DNA from: Polycladomyces subterraneus
GTDB lineage: Bacteria; Bacillota; Bacilli; Thermoactinomycetales; JIR-001
NCBI RefSeq assembly: GCF_030433435.1
Contig: NZ_JANRHH010000011.1
Span: 1 to 64,000 of the forward strand
Direction of reading: 5' to 3'
Length of the DNA: 64,000 nucleotides
Positions within the stretch are counted from its first letter, which is position 1, and each line of letters opens with the position of its first letter. Made by a program: the position numbers and the translations under genes. This document shows, in pieces, positions 10,183-18,369 of this stretch. Under the pieces are notes generated by a model. That model saw only the letters and a program-made list of their open reading frames with translations. It was not told where the DNA came from and did no database searches.

Positions 10183-10211
10183 ATTATATGTCACTCACCA
10201 CCATTTGTAAA
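10183..10211 (-). promoter_or_regulatory. Promoter of the znuACB-zur operon
   Basis: The minus strand reads TTTACA (10211-10206), a 17-base spacer and TATAAT (10188-10183), about 50 bases upstream of the znuA start. Confidence 0.8.
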
Positions 10212-10226
10212 ACGTAAAAATTACGA
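10212..10226 (-). promoter_or_regulatory. Zur box (operator)
   Basis: TCGTAATTTTTACGT on the minus strand matches the Bacillus Zur consensus TCGTAATNATTACGA. One half-site is perfect and the other has two changes. It abuts the -35 hexamer of the znuA promoter, so bound Zur would block RNA polymerase. Confidence 0.75.
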
Positions 10227-10244
10227 TTTAGGGGAAGGATGCAC

Positions 10245-10273
10245 AAAAAAGCGCGGTTCCCGAAGGAACCGCG
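10245..10273 (-). terminator. Rho-independent terminator
   Basis: Nine-base arms CGCGGTTCC and GGAACCGCG with a UUCG loop are followed on the minus strand by six U. It ends whatever is transcribed leftward from the yhgE side, and lies just upstream of the Zur box. The stretch 10274-10611 has no convincing gene; it holds a stem-loop repeat (10430-10500) and a parS-like palindrome (10564-10579). Confidence 0.85.
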
Positions 10274-10435
10274 AGATTGTTAAATAAAGCGGTTGGACGG
10301 CAAATTGAACGGCAACGTCGAGGTTGTATCTGATGAGTCGATCCGCTGCTTCCTGAATTGCTCCACCTGTTCCCTGCATGGAAGCAGAGCAAGGCTGCTC
10401 AAAAACGGGGGCACATGGACGCGGGAAAAAGCACA

Positions 10436-10515
10436 CTTCGTATTCTTGCGCTTTTCCAGTTCTCCGCTCGATTGGGCTTCGGTCGCCCCTCACCTGGGAA
10501 AACATTGCTCACTCA
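10436..10515 (-). repeat. Intergenic stem-loop repeat, copy 1 (GTTTTCCCAGG type)
   Basis: The minus strand starts GTTTTCCCAGG, then GACCGAAG, then GAGCGGAGAACTGGAAAAGCG. The same words in the same order and spacing recur on the minus strand at 33661-33735, indicating a dispersed repeat rather than coding sequence. Confidence 0.6.
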
Positions 10516-10563
10516 CAATGACCAGACAAGCCCAGGAACCCCTAAATACCTCCGCAGCAGTTT

Positions 10564-10579
10564 TGTTTCACGGGAAACA
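10564..10579. promoter_or_regulatory. parS-like palindrome
   Basis: TGTTTCACGGGAAACA differs by one base from the ideal parS sequence TGTTTCACGTGAAACA. The changed base is in the centre, giving CACGGG, a partial step towards the CCCGGG core of Noc sites. Binding by ParB is uncertain. Confidence 0.4.
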
Positions 10580-10611
10580 GGTTTTTCTACCCTAATCGAT
10601 ACAGATTTTAC

Positions 10612-12759
10612 CTAAACCGTCACACCGACTTCCCCTCGTTTTGTCCGTCGCAGGCGAAATACTTGCCACACGCGGTACAATTCCACGATCAGCAATGCAC
10701 CCGTCATAAACCCGACCAAAATCCAGGCATCGCGTGCCAACACACTGACATCTCCGGTAGTAACGGCTGCACGCAGTCCCTCAACGGAATAGGTCATCGG
10801 CAGATAGGGATGAATGTGACGGAAAAAGGCCGGCAACAACTCGACAGGATAGGTACCTCCACTAGAAGTCAATTGCAGCATCAACAGCAAAATGGACAAG
10901 AATCGGCCCGCGTTGTTCAACAACAGTACCAACATTTGATTCAACGAGATAAACGCAAACGACATGAGGATCGCAAACGCGTAAATGCCCACAGGGTGTT
11001 GCGGGGAAATCCCCAATCCTCTCGTCAGCGCCGTAGTTGCCACGACCGCTTGCAATACACCGATCAATCCACCCGCGATCCAGGAAATGCGTTGTTGCTT
11101 CTCCAACGGGGACCGATACAGATCCAGAATTGTAAACAGAATCAAGCCGCCCACCCACAGGGAAAGCGACAGGAAATACGGAGTTAAAGCAGTCGCATAG
11201 TTGGGCACCGGGTTCAATCGGTCTTCTTTCACATCGACCGGATCAGCCATCATCTCGGCTTTGGCATTCGCCCCCCGCAACTGGTTGCGGGCTTTGTCCG
11301 TCCCCTCTTCCAATCCGTGTGCCAATCGGATTTGTCCATCTGTGATACGGGTCAATCCGTCGCTCAAGCGAACGGTTCCTTTATCCAGTTGGGCCAGTCC
11401 GCCCGACAGCTGTTTTTGACCAGCGACCCATTGATCAAGTCCGTCCCGCCATTGACCGATTCCGGACATCAGGTGGGTCATTCCCCGCTGAAGTTCACGC
11501 AATTTCCCGGCAAGTTGCGACGATCCTGACGCCAATTGCGCTGCACCCGCTTGTTGTTGAACGATCCCGTCGTGCAATTGTTCGGTTCCCTGAACCACAC
11601 GATCTTGACCGTCGGCCAAGCGACTCAATCCGTCATTTAATTGCGCTACTCCCTGATGCAGTTGATCGGCTCCCTCGGACAACTGTTGTCCGCCGTCGCT
11701 CATTCTTGTCAAAATGACTGCCAGTTTGATGCCGTCAGGGTCCGCCTTCAGCCAGGGATAGCGTTTGAGTAATTGTTGGTATGTTGCTTGGGCCTGTTCC
11801 GCTCCTGCCTCCATTTTTCTGCTTCCATCGGCTACCTGCGCGGAGCCCGGCAACAACCTGTCGTTCACTTTTTGAGAGGCTTCCTGCAGACCATCCTTCA
11901 CTTGCCGAGCACCCTCGTGCAGTTGGGCAGCTCCCTCTGCCCCCTGTTGAATCCCCTGAGATAATTGATGAATTCCGCTATTCAGCCGTTCCGCTCCGGC
12001 AGCCAATTGACCCGCTCCATCGCCAGCTTGGGCAGCGCCCTGCGTCAATGCCTGGGCACCGTTGGCCAACTGGTCACCGCCTTTTTTCAATCGCTGGACT
12101 CCCTGTTCCAACCGTTTGACACCCGAATGGATCTTGTTCCCGGCTGATGCGGCTTGACCGGTGGAATCGGCCAATTTGCCAGCTCCATCGGCAGCTTTGG
12201 ACAAATTTTGGGTGGAGTGCTTCATTTTGTCCAACATACCCCGCGCGTACATCTCCGTTAACTGCCGCTGGATTTCTCCTTCCATGGCCAAAAAAGCCTT
12301 GCGGCCGATTTGGGAGGTAATAAAGTTCTTCCCTTCATCCACATAAAATTCCAATTCTCCCTTCAATGGAGCGGCACTATTCACACTGACCGCCCTGCGG
12401 GAAAAATCCCGTGGAATGACAACACCGAAATAATAGCGGTCTTCCCGAAATCCTTTCTCCATTTCTTTGCGTGAAACAACATGCCAATCCAATTTCTTTT
12501 CCTTCTTCAACTCCTTGACCAGATCATCACCGGCACGGACCGTCTTTCCATCCGCCACCGCTCCCTGATCCTCATTCACCACAGCGACAGGGAGGTGGTC
12601 CACGTTTGCATAAGGATCATAAAATGCCCACAGATAAATAAAACTGTAAACGACGGGAACCAAGATGATTCCCACCAACCCCAACCGCAAACCCGGTTTT
12701 TCCCACATGTTCATCAGACCGTACGTTTGCGGCCATTTCCATGCGGCTTTTTTTCGCAT
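10612..12759 (-). CDS. YhgE/Pip domain membrane protein
   Basis: A 715-residue protein with one N-terminal transmembrane helix (LGLVGIILVPVVYSFIYLW), a long extracellular part and about five C-terminal helices of the ABC-2 permease type. The extracellular part (about residues 180-500) is a run of degenerate heptad-like repeats of the form LxxGxxQLxxGxxxL, predicted to form helical coiled coils. The YhgE/Pip family includes phage infection protein of Lactococcus and ESX-linked proteins; its transport role is unproven. Start ATG 12759 has GGGGGGGATGA upstream. A TetR-family gene lies upstream with an operator at this gene's promoter. Confidence 0.88.
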   Translation of the reverse strand: MRKKAAWKWPQTYGLMNMWEKPGLRLGLVGIILVPVVYSFIYLWAFYDPYANVDHLPVAVVNEDQGAVADGKTVRAGDDLVKELKKEKKLDWHVVSRKEMEKGFREDRYYFGVVIPRDFSRRAVSVNSAAPLKGELEFYVDEGKNFITSQIGRKAFLAMEGEIQRQLTEMYARGMLDKMKHSTQNLSKAADGAGKLADSTGQAASAGNKIHSGVKRLEQGVQRLKKGGDQLANGAQALTQGAAQAGDGAGQLAAGAERLNSGIHQLSQGIQQGAEGAAQLHEGARQVKDGLQEASQKVNDRLLPGSAQVADGSRKMEAGAEQAQATYQQLLKRYPWLKADPDGIKLAVILTRMSDGGQQLSEGADQLHQGVAQLNDGLSRLADGQDRVVQGTEQLHDGIVQQQAGAAQLASGSSQLAGKLRELQRGMTHLMSGIGQWRDGLDQWVAGQKQLSGGLAQLDKGTVRLSDGLTRITDGQIRLAHGLEEGTDKARNQLRGANAKAEMMADPVDVKEDRLNPVPNYATALTPYFLSLSLWVGGLILFTILDLYRSPLEKQQRISWIAGGLIGVLQAVVATTALTRGLGISPQHPVGIYAFAILMSFAFISLNQMLVLLLNNAGRFLSILLLMLQLTSSGGTYPVELLPAFFRHIHPYLPMTYSVEGLRAAVTTGDVSVLARDAWILVGFMTGALLIVELYRVWQVFRLRRTKRGEVGVTV

Positions 12760-12785
12760 GGCTCATCCCCCCCATCACACAATAA

Positions 12786-12799
12786 ACTGACTGGTCAGT
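12786..12799. promoter_or_regulatory. TetR-type operator in the yhgE promoter
   Basis: ACTGACTGGTCAGT is a 6-2-6 perfect inverted repeat placed just downstream of the -10 box of the yhgE promoter. This is the expected operator position for the TetR regulator encoded immediately upstream. Confidence 0.7.
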
Positions 12800-12808
12800 A
12801 TAAATGAC

Positions 12809-12836
12809 ATTATACTCTATCTCTCCAGATTTGCAA
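12809..12836 (-). promoter_or_regulatory. Promoter of yhgE
   Basis: The minus strand has TTGCAA (12836-12831), a 16-base spacer and TATAAT (12814-12809), between the tetR stop and the yhgE start. Confidence 0.7.
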
Positions 12837-12857
12837 CCAGAAAAAACACCTTCGATC

Positions 12858-13445
12858 TCAAGCGTTGATCCCGTTAAACAACAGATGTTCCAATGTGTCG
12901 ATGATTTTGGGGATTTCCGCCTCCATTTGTTCCGATTGATCCTGACATCGATAAATCGTATGTAAAACTGCCACGCTGACAGCACCAAAAATAGAAGCGG
13001 CTGTTTCATTTGCATGAGCCAAGTGGAATATTCCCTGCTCTGTTCCCCTACGCAATACCTGCTCGATCATGTCGATGTATTGACGGATGCGGCTCCGGAA
13101 CGCCTGTTGTCGTTCCTTGGACCCCCATACTTCTGTCAACAGGAGCTTGGTGAATGTCCCGTGTCCAATCAAAAAACGCACCTGAGCCGCCAATATGCGA
13201 CGAAGCTGTTCTCGGGGCGACTCCGTCCGGTCCATCTCCACGTGTATATGATCTAGCATTTTTTCTAAACCTTCGTTCATCAAGGCGACAAAGAGCTCTT
13301 CCTTGCTCTTGAAATGATAGTATATTGTCCCTTTGGCGATACCCGCCTTCATGGCGATATCGTCCACTTTGGCCCGTTCAAAACCATATTCGGCAAAAAC
13401 TTCGACAGCCGCATCGAAGATCAGATCGATCGTTTCATGACGCAT
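12858..13445 (-). CDS. TetR/AcrR family transcriptional regulator
   Basis: A 195-residue repressor. The N-terminal helix-turn-helix (VDDIAMKAGIAKGTIYYHFKS) is typical of TetR; the C-terminal ligand domain is divergent. The start at ATG 13445 has GGAGGT ten bases upstream, while the in-frame codon at 13463 would place that site inside the gene. It precedes yhgE on the same strand, and the inverted repeat in the yhgE promoter is the probable operator. This resembles the YhgD-YhgE pairing of B. subtilis. The ligand is unknown. Confidence 0.85.
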   Translation of the reverse strand: MRHETIDLIFDAAVEVFAEYGFERAKVDDIAMKAGIAKGTIYYHFKSKEELFVALMNEGLEKMLDHIHVEMDRTESPREQLRRILAAQVRFLIGHGTFTKLLLTEVWGSKERQQAFRSRIRQYIDMIEQVLRRGTEQGIFHLAHANETAASIFGAVSVAVLHTIYRCQDQSEQMEAEIPKIIDTLEHLLFNGINA

Positions 13446-13555
13446 GATCAGATAAACCTCCATATATTACGGATATGTCCTATTTTATATCAGGAAAAAA
13501 GGTTCTGCACTATTCGAGAAGAGTCTGTTTTCATGGATGGAGAGCATTTGTTCGA

Positions 13556-13583
13556 TTGATCTATGATATAAAAATGATACAAT
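13556..13583 (+). promoter_or_regulatory. Probable promoter of the NERD helicase gene
   Basis: TTGATC, 16 bases, TACAAT lie 57 bases before the start codon in an AT-rich stretch. Confidence 0.5.
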
Positions 13584-13639
13584 ATGTATTGATTTTTTAT
13601 TTATAACCTTCTGATACTTCGTGGAGGAGAGAACATCTG

Positions 13640-15523
13640 ATGGCCAAAAGCGTCCCTGAGAAGCTCCCTTCAACCGTCACCGCTGGTGAACGGCTATTGT
13701 TTCAAGTATTGCGCCACTTTTTACCCGACGATTACATTGTCTATTACGAACCGGACATTCAAGGCGTGCGCCCGGACTTTGTCCTGATCGGACCCGATCT
13801 GGGGCTGGTCGTGCTGGAAGTGAAAGACTACACCAAAAATACATTACACCGGTTGAATCCGGACCAATGGTTGATCCAAACCTCTTCTGGATTGGTCGTT
13901 CAAAAAAGTCCTCTGAAACAAGCGAGGGAATATGCTTTTCGGATCGCCAACCTGTTGGAGCGGGACAAAAGTTTGATTCAACTGGAGGGAAAATACAAGT
14001 ATCGTCTGAAATTTCCCTACGGTTACGGTGTTGTGATGACCCGTCTTACTCGGAAGCATCTATATCGGCATGATCTCGCGGATGTATTGAATCCCCAACT
14101 GTGCCTGACACGGGATGATATCGATCCGCAGAGCGAATCTTTCTCCCCTACGGATCTGTTGGATAAAATCAAAAACATGTTCGTTGCATCGTTCCGACAT
14201 GCTCCACTCAGTCAAAGGGACATCCGGACCATTCGTTATCATCTGTTCCCTGAAGTGCGGATCAGCGCGGAATATAAACCAGTCCGCCCATTACCTGGCT
14301 CCCAGTATGCACTGGTGGAGCTGGATGATGTTAAAGTGATGGATCTTCAGCAGGAGAACCTGGCCAAACAGATCGGAGACAAACATCGATTGATTCGCGG
14401 CGTGGCGGGGAGTGGAAAAACGCTGATTCTGGCCAGCCGGGCTAAAATACTTGCAGAATCCCATCCGGATTGGCACATTCTCGTTTTGTGTTTCAATATC
14501 GCTTTGGCTCGCTATATCGATCAGATGATTCAGTACAAATTGCGGGAAAATATCGTCGAGCACAGTGAAAAATCGGCGGTACCCCCCACCCCGAACAATG
14601 TTCGAATTACGGTTCGCCATTTTCACCAGTGGTTGAAGGAGATCGGGATTTCGAAAGATGAACAAATCCCTGATGTTCTCAAACGCCTGGAAAAAGGTGA
14701 AGGGCATTTTCCAATGTATGATGCGGTGTTAATCGACGAGGGACAGGATTTTTCAAGCGAATGGTTGAAGCTGGTGGTAAAACTGCTCAATCCGGAAACC
14801 ATGTCCCTCTTGATCGTTGAGGATCGCGCCCAGACTGTCTATTCCCGCCAGCGTAACTTTGCACAGGATATTGGTTTGAGCTTCCGGGGGCGTTCCCGTG
14901 TATTGAAGAAAAACTACCGCAACACCGCACCGATTATCCAGTTGGCATGGGACTTTTACCAAACATACGGGTTGGATTACCACGATCAGGAGGACGAAGT
15001 GGAGGTGATCCCTCCGGAAAGCTCTCAACGCCCCGGAGATCCCCCCATCATCCACAAAGCGTCGTCCCTGTTGGAAGAAATGGCATGGGTGGCAAAACAG
15101 ATTGAACGATTACACGACGATAAGCGGGTGCCTTATGAGGAGATCGCCGTTTTATATCGCTACAATTTCAGTCGATCATACCCGATCGTGCGGCTTCTTT
15201 TGCAACACCTGAAACAAAGAGACATTCCATATTACTGGATATCGGAAAGCAGAGACACCAAAATGAATTTCAACAAAGATGAAGCAGCCGTCAAGATCTG
15301 CACCATTCACAGCAGCAAGGGGCTGGACTTCAAGGCGGGTTTCGTGGTGGGCATAGACAGCATGCCATTTCACAATCAAGAGATCGGGCCGGCCCAAGAA
15401 GCATCTTTACTGTACATAGGATTGACGAGGGCCCGTGACTATTTGTTTGTATCCTACTCCGGGGACTCAGCCTTCACCCCGTATTTTGACCGGTTATTGC
15501 AACGGGAGCCAGTAAGGGCCTAG
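13640..15523 (+). CDS. NERD-domain UvrD-like helicase
   Basis: A 627-residue fusion. Residues about 15-130 form a NERD nuclease-related domain (PDFVLIGPDLGLVVLEVKDY gives the Asp and Glu-x-Lys residues of a PD-(D/E)XK-like site). A superfamily 1 helicase follows: Walker A GVAGSGKT (about residue 255), DEGQDF (motif II), KKNYRNT, TIHSSKGLDFK and LTRARDYLFVS. Such proteins probably process DNA ends or damaged and foreign DNA; no partner genes are adjacent. Start ATG 13640 has GGAGGAGAG upstream. It is transcribed against replication, an insertion relative to the B. subtilis order, and has its own terminator. Confidence 0.85.
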   Translation: MAKSVPEKLPSTVTAGERLLFQVLRHFLPDDYIVYYEPDIQGVRPDFVLIGPDLGLVVLEVKDYTKNTLHRLNPDQWLIQTSSGLVVQKSPLKQAREYAFRIANLLERDKSLIQLEGKYKYRLKFPYGYGVVMTRLTRKHLYRHDLADVLNPQLCLTRDDIDPQSESFSPTDLLDKIKNMFVASFRHAPLSQRDIRTIRYHLFPEVRISAEYKPVRPLPGSQYALVELDDVKVMDLQQENLAKQIGDKHRLIRGVAGSGKTLILASRAKILAESHPDWHILVLCFNIALARYIDQMIQYKLRENIVEHSEKSAVPPTPNNVRITVRHFHQWLKEIGISKDEQIPDVLKRLEKGEGHFPMYDAVLIDEGQDFSSEWLKLVVKLLNPETMSLLIVEDRAQTVYSRQRNFAQDIGLSFRGRSRVLKKNYRNTAPIIQLAWDFYQTYGLDYHDQEDEVEVIPPESSQRPGDPPIIHKASSLLEEMAWVAKQIERLHDDKRVPYEEIAVLYRYNFSRSYPIVRLLLQHLKQRDIPYYWISESRDTKMNFNKDEAAVKICTIHSSKGLDFKAGFVVGIDSMPFHNQEIGPAQEASLLYIGLTRARDYLFVSYSGDSAFTPYFDRLLQREPVRA

Positions 15524-15532
15524 AACGCAAAA

Positions 15533-15563
15533 AACAGCCCCGACGTAAGTTCGGGGCTGTTTT
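15533..15563 (+). terminator. Terminator of the NERD helicase gene
   Basis: Eleven-base arms AACAGCCCCGA and TCGGGGCTGTT are followed by UUUU, ten bases after the stop codon. Confidence 0.88.
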
Positions 15564-15627
15564 CGTTAAATACCATCGCCGTCGCTGACTTTGGTCCAAC
15601 TCTCTTCCCTGTTTGGAACCGGGCTGT

Positions 15628-15774
15628 TTACTTGTGAATTTTTCGTATGACCTGCTTTTGAAGCAGATCCCTTCCCCATTTAAACAATAGGGAATAGCCT
15701 TGAATAACATCCGAAATGAGAAGGACCACTCCAATGACACTCAGTGACACCGCCACAAACGACCACAAAGTCAT
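15628..15774 (-). CDS. Small membrane protein, 48 residues
   Basis: A short gene with GGAG six bases before ATG 15774. The product has an N-terminal hydrophobic helix (SFVAVSLSVIGVVLLISDVI) and a basic amphipathic tail (FKWGRDLLQKQVIRKIHK). No family is recognised. It is separated from tRNA-Arg by 20 bases on the same strand and could be cotranscribed with it. The support is a good ribosome-binding site, a full-length helix and clean start and stop; conservation is untested. Confidence 0.5.
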   Translation of the reverse strand: MTLWSFVAVSLSVIGVVLLISDVIQGYSLLFKWGRDLLQKQVIRKIHK

Positions 15775-15794
15775 GGAGCCTCCTTCGATCCAAT

Positions 15795-15871
15795 TGGCGC
15801 GCCCGAGAGGACTCGAACCTCCGACACGCGGTTTAGGAAACCGCTGCTCTATCCTGCTGAGCTACGGGCGC
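15795..15871 (-). tRNA. tRNA-Arg (anticodon CCT)
   Basis: A 77-nt tRNA with encoded CCA. Acceptor GCGCCCG pairs with CGGGCGC, the T-arm is GGAGGTTCGAGTCCTC, and the anticodon loop TTCCTAA gives CCT, reading AGG. Confidence 0.95.
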
Positions 15872-15937
15872 ATAAGGTCAAACCTCATTCTACCACATTG
15901 GAAATTTTCCTGCAACCAGTGTATGTGTGGAAAGGAG

Positions 15938-16054
15938 TTACTTTTTCTTTTTTCGGTTAGACCGCTTTTGCCGACGCCCCCATAGTTCCCTTAATTCCAA
16001 CACCAAACGGAACAGCGCAATGATGGCGGCCATTAGTTGAAGCCAACGTTCCAT
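15938..16054 (-). CDS. SOS-controlled membrane miniprotein, 38 residues
   Basis: A 38-residue protein: a hydrophobic segment (LQLMAAIIALFRLVLEL, about residues 5-21) followed by a strongly basic tail (RRQKRSNRKKKK). AAGGGGG lies six bases before ATG 16054; an in-frame ATG at 16060 would abut that site. The promoter has a LexA box between -35 and -10, so DNA damage should induce it. In size and layout it resembles type I toxins and small SOS-induced membrane proteins, but no named family fits. Function unknown; toxin or division inhibitor is inference. Confidence 0.6.
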   Translation of the reverse strand: MERWLQLMAAIIALFRLVLELRELWGRRQKRSNRKKKK

Positions 16055-16070
16055 GGCCATCCCCCTTCAC

Positions 16071-16089
16071 GAGGGTAATTTGTACCCTC
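16071..16089 (-). promoter_or_regulatory. Inverted repeat at the miniprotein transcription start
   Basis: GAGGGTA and TACCCTC form a perfect 7-base inverted repeat around a 5-base centre, lying directly after the -10 box and before the ribosome-binding site. It could be a second operator or part of a 5' hairpin. Confidence 0.45.
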
Positions 16090-16118
16090 ATTATAGAACA
16101 TACGTTCGCATATTGGAA
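16090..16118 (-). promoter_or_regulatory. Promoter of the 38-residue miniprotein
   Basis: The minus strand reads TTCCAA (16118-16113), 17 bases, then a perfect TATAAT (16095-16090). Confidence 0.7.
16095..16108. promoter_or_regulatory. LexA (SOS) box
   Basis: CGAACGTATGTTCT on the minus strand matches the Bacillus LexA consensus CGAACRNRYGTTYC at all but the last position. It fills the spacer between the -35 and -10 boxes, the usual place for LexA repression. Confidence 0.75.
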
Positions 16119-16330
16119 GGGGTTCGACAAAAACGGTCAAGAAATTTTTTGTCCTCATGTAAAACAGCAGAAACAAAATCTTTCTCTCAATCAAGGAAAG
16201 TCCAAGCGCGCCAGCTCATGTTAGCCGCTACCCAACATGGCTTTTTCCAACGAGTGTGACCTTTGAGCATTGCAATTTAGGAGCGAGAGGAAAAAGGATT
16301 ACCAATGCCATATGGTAAGGGTGTGTCTGA

Positions 16331-18178
16331 TCATACCCGGATCGACACGCCGTATTCACGTATCCACCTATCCAGTTGCCACCAATGAGCAAACAATTGC
16401 GGGACGTTCATCAGTTGACCGAACCAAGGGAGGTGGACATTGGAAAGATCGGAACGGGCAAACGATCGGACCGCTTCTATATCCAATAGATCACGCAACG
16501 GGGATTGCGGATCGTCCAGCAATTGCAGGACCTGATCCCTCACAGCGGTTAAATAACCTGGATCATGCGTTTTTGGGTATGGACTTTTTTTGCGCCACAA
16601 CACGTCATCAGGCAGGATGCCGGTCAACGCCCGCCTGAGCAATCCCTTTTCCCGCCCTTCCAATGCCTTCCACTCCCATGGAACGTTCCACATGTATTCT
16701 ACCAGCGGATGATCGCAAAACGGCACCCGCACTTCCAATCCGACCGCCATACTCATGCGGTCTTTTCGATCCAGCAGTGTGGGCATCCAACGCGTGAGGT
16801 TGAGGTAAAACATCTCCCGCATTCGGGCATTGGAAGCCTCTTCTCCCTCCAAGGCGGGCACCTCGGCTATCGCTTCCCGATACCGCTCCTGTACATACTC
16901 GTCGGACCGTGTTATCCGAGCCACATCCGGAGAGAGAAAGCGGACCCGCTGATCCGTCATACGCGCCCAAGGAAATGTGTCTGCTTCCACCATTTCCCGT
17001 CGATGAAACCATGGATAGCCCCCGAACACTTCGTCGGCACATTCGCCCGATAATACCATCGTGGCTGTTTGTTTGATTTCCTTACAAAACAGGAGAAGGG
17101 AGGCGTCCACGTCCGTCATCCCCGGCAAATCCCTTGCCCGAAGGGCATCCGCCAACGACGAGACCAATTCCGGTAAATCCACTTCGATGACATGATGACG
17201 AGATCCCAAATATTCACTCATTCGTCTGACCCAAGGCGCATCTGCATTGGGTTGAAACTCGTTTGGCGTGAAATGCCGGTCATTACCCACGTAGTCCACG
17301 GAAAAGGTATCCAAGGGACCGCGTCCTTCCTCTTCCATCACCCTGGACGCCCAAGCGGAGATAGCACTGGAGTCCAGTCCGCCGGACAGCATCGTTCCTA
17401 TTGGCACGTCGGATACCAACTGCCGTCGAACCGTATCTTGGAACAAAGACCGTACCCGTTCGATCGTGGTCGGCAGATCATCGGTGTGCTCCCGGCTTTC
17501 CAATGTCCAGTACGGTTGTTTGCGGATCCCATCCTGGTCGACAATCATCCACCAACCGGGACGCAATTCCTCCACTCCCCGGAACACACCGTGGCCGGGT
17601 GTGCGTGCCGGCGACATCACCAATACTTCCGCCAGTCCCTCGGCATCAATGACCGGCTCCACATCGGGATGTGCCAACAGGGATTTCAGCTCGGAACCGA
17701 ACAAAAACGCCCCATCACGCACCGCATAAAACAACGGTTTTACGCCGATACGATCTCGTGCCAGAAAAAGTCGTTTCTCCGCTTCATCCCAAATGGCGTA
17801 GGCAAAAATTCCGCGCAATCGGCTCATGCATGCCGGCCCCCATTGCATGTACGCCCGCAATACCAGCTCGGTATCGGATCGCGATTCCATACAGTGGCCG
17901 CATTGTTCCAACTCCCGCCGCAGTTTGTCCATATTGTACAATTCGCCATTGTAGACAATGACGTATGTTCGTTCACCGCTCCGCCGGACCATCGGCTGGG
18001 CTCCCCCATCCAGATCGATGACAGCGAGACGCCGATGACCCAATGCCGCGTGCTGGGACAGCCAATTCCCCTCCGCATCCGGTCCGCGACGACAATGGGT
18101 TTGGTTCATTGTCTCCAGAATCGCACCCTGCTTTCGTAAATCCCGTTTCCAGTCAATCCATCCCGTGATGCCGCACAT
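16331..18178 (-). CDS. asnB: Asparagine synthase (glutamine-hydrolysing)
   Basis: A 615-residue class B asparagine synthetase. The start ATG 18178 gives MCGITGW, with Cys2 as the glutaminase nucleophile; GGAGGG lies upstream. The N-terminal Ntn glutaminase domain ends near residue 210. The C-terminal synthetase domain has the PP-loop SGGLDSSAIS and the ECADEVFGGYPW region. It makes Asn from Asp, Gln and ATP in the cytoplasm. It stands alone here, not part of the conserved origin block. A role in cell-envelope amidation cannot be excluded from sequence. Confidence 0.92.
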   Translation of the reverse strand: MCGITGWIDWKRDLRKQGAILETMNQTHCRRGPDAEGNWLSQHAALGHRRLAVIDLDGGAQPMVRRSGERTYVIVYNGELYNMDKLRRELEQCGHCMESRSDTELVLRAYMQWGPACMSRLRGIFAYAIWDEAEKRLFLARDRIGVKPLFYAVRDGAFLFGSELKSLLAHPDVEPVIDAEGLAEVLVMSPARTPGHGVFRGVEELRPGWWMIVDQDGIRKQPYWTLESREHTDDLPTTIERVRSLFQDTVRRQLVSDVPIGTMLSGGLDSSAISAWASRVMEEEGRGPLDTFSVDYVGNDRHFTPNEFQPNADAPWVRRMSEYLGSRHHVIEVDLPELVSSLADALRARDLPGMTDVDASLLLFCKEIKQTATMVLSGECADEVFGGYPWFHRREMVEADTFPWARMTDQRVRFLSPDVARITRSDEYVQERYREAIAEVPALEGEEASNARMREMFYLNLTRWMPTLLDRKDRMSMAVGLEVRVPFCDHPLVEYMWNVPWEWKALEGREKGLLRRALTGILPDDVLWRKKSPYPKTHDPGYLTAVRDQVLQLLDDPQSPLRDLLDIEAVRSFARSDLSNVHLPWFGQLMNVPQLFAHWWQLDRWIREYGVSIRV

Positions 18179-18369
18179 GGGTTTCCCATCCCTCCATGCC
18201 AATGATCTCCTGTTGGTTATGGGCGATTGCCCCACATCATCCTATGTGGGGAAAGGCATCCGGGTGCACCCTCGACACCGAGTTTCGGAAATGCTCCCTG
18301 AATTCACCTTCATATTTACGACCGGATCGTGAAAAATAACCATAACCTCCAAGCAAAGGGGTGACAAGC

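Noticed and set aside
10293-10595. A 100-residue plus-strand frame
   Set aside because: It overlaps an intergenic repeat and a parS-like site, has no ribosome-binding site and resembles no family.
10274-10611. A T-box-like leader upstream of znuA, suggested by the strong UUCG terminator
   Set aside because: No GGTGGNACCGCG antiterminator, AG-box or specifier loop is present, and the znuA promoter and Zur box lie downstream of the terminator.
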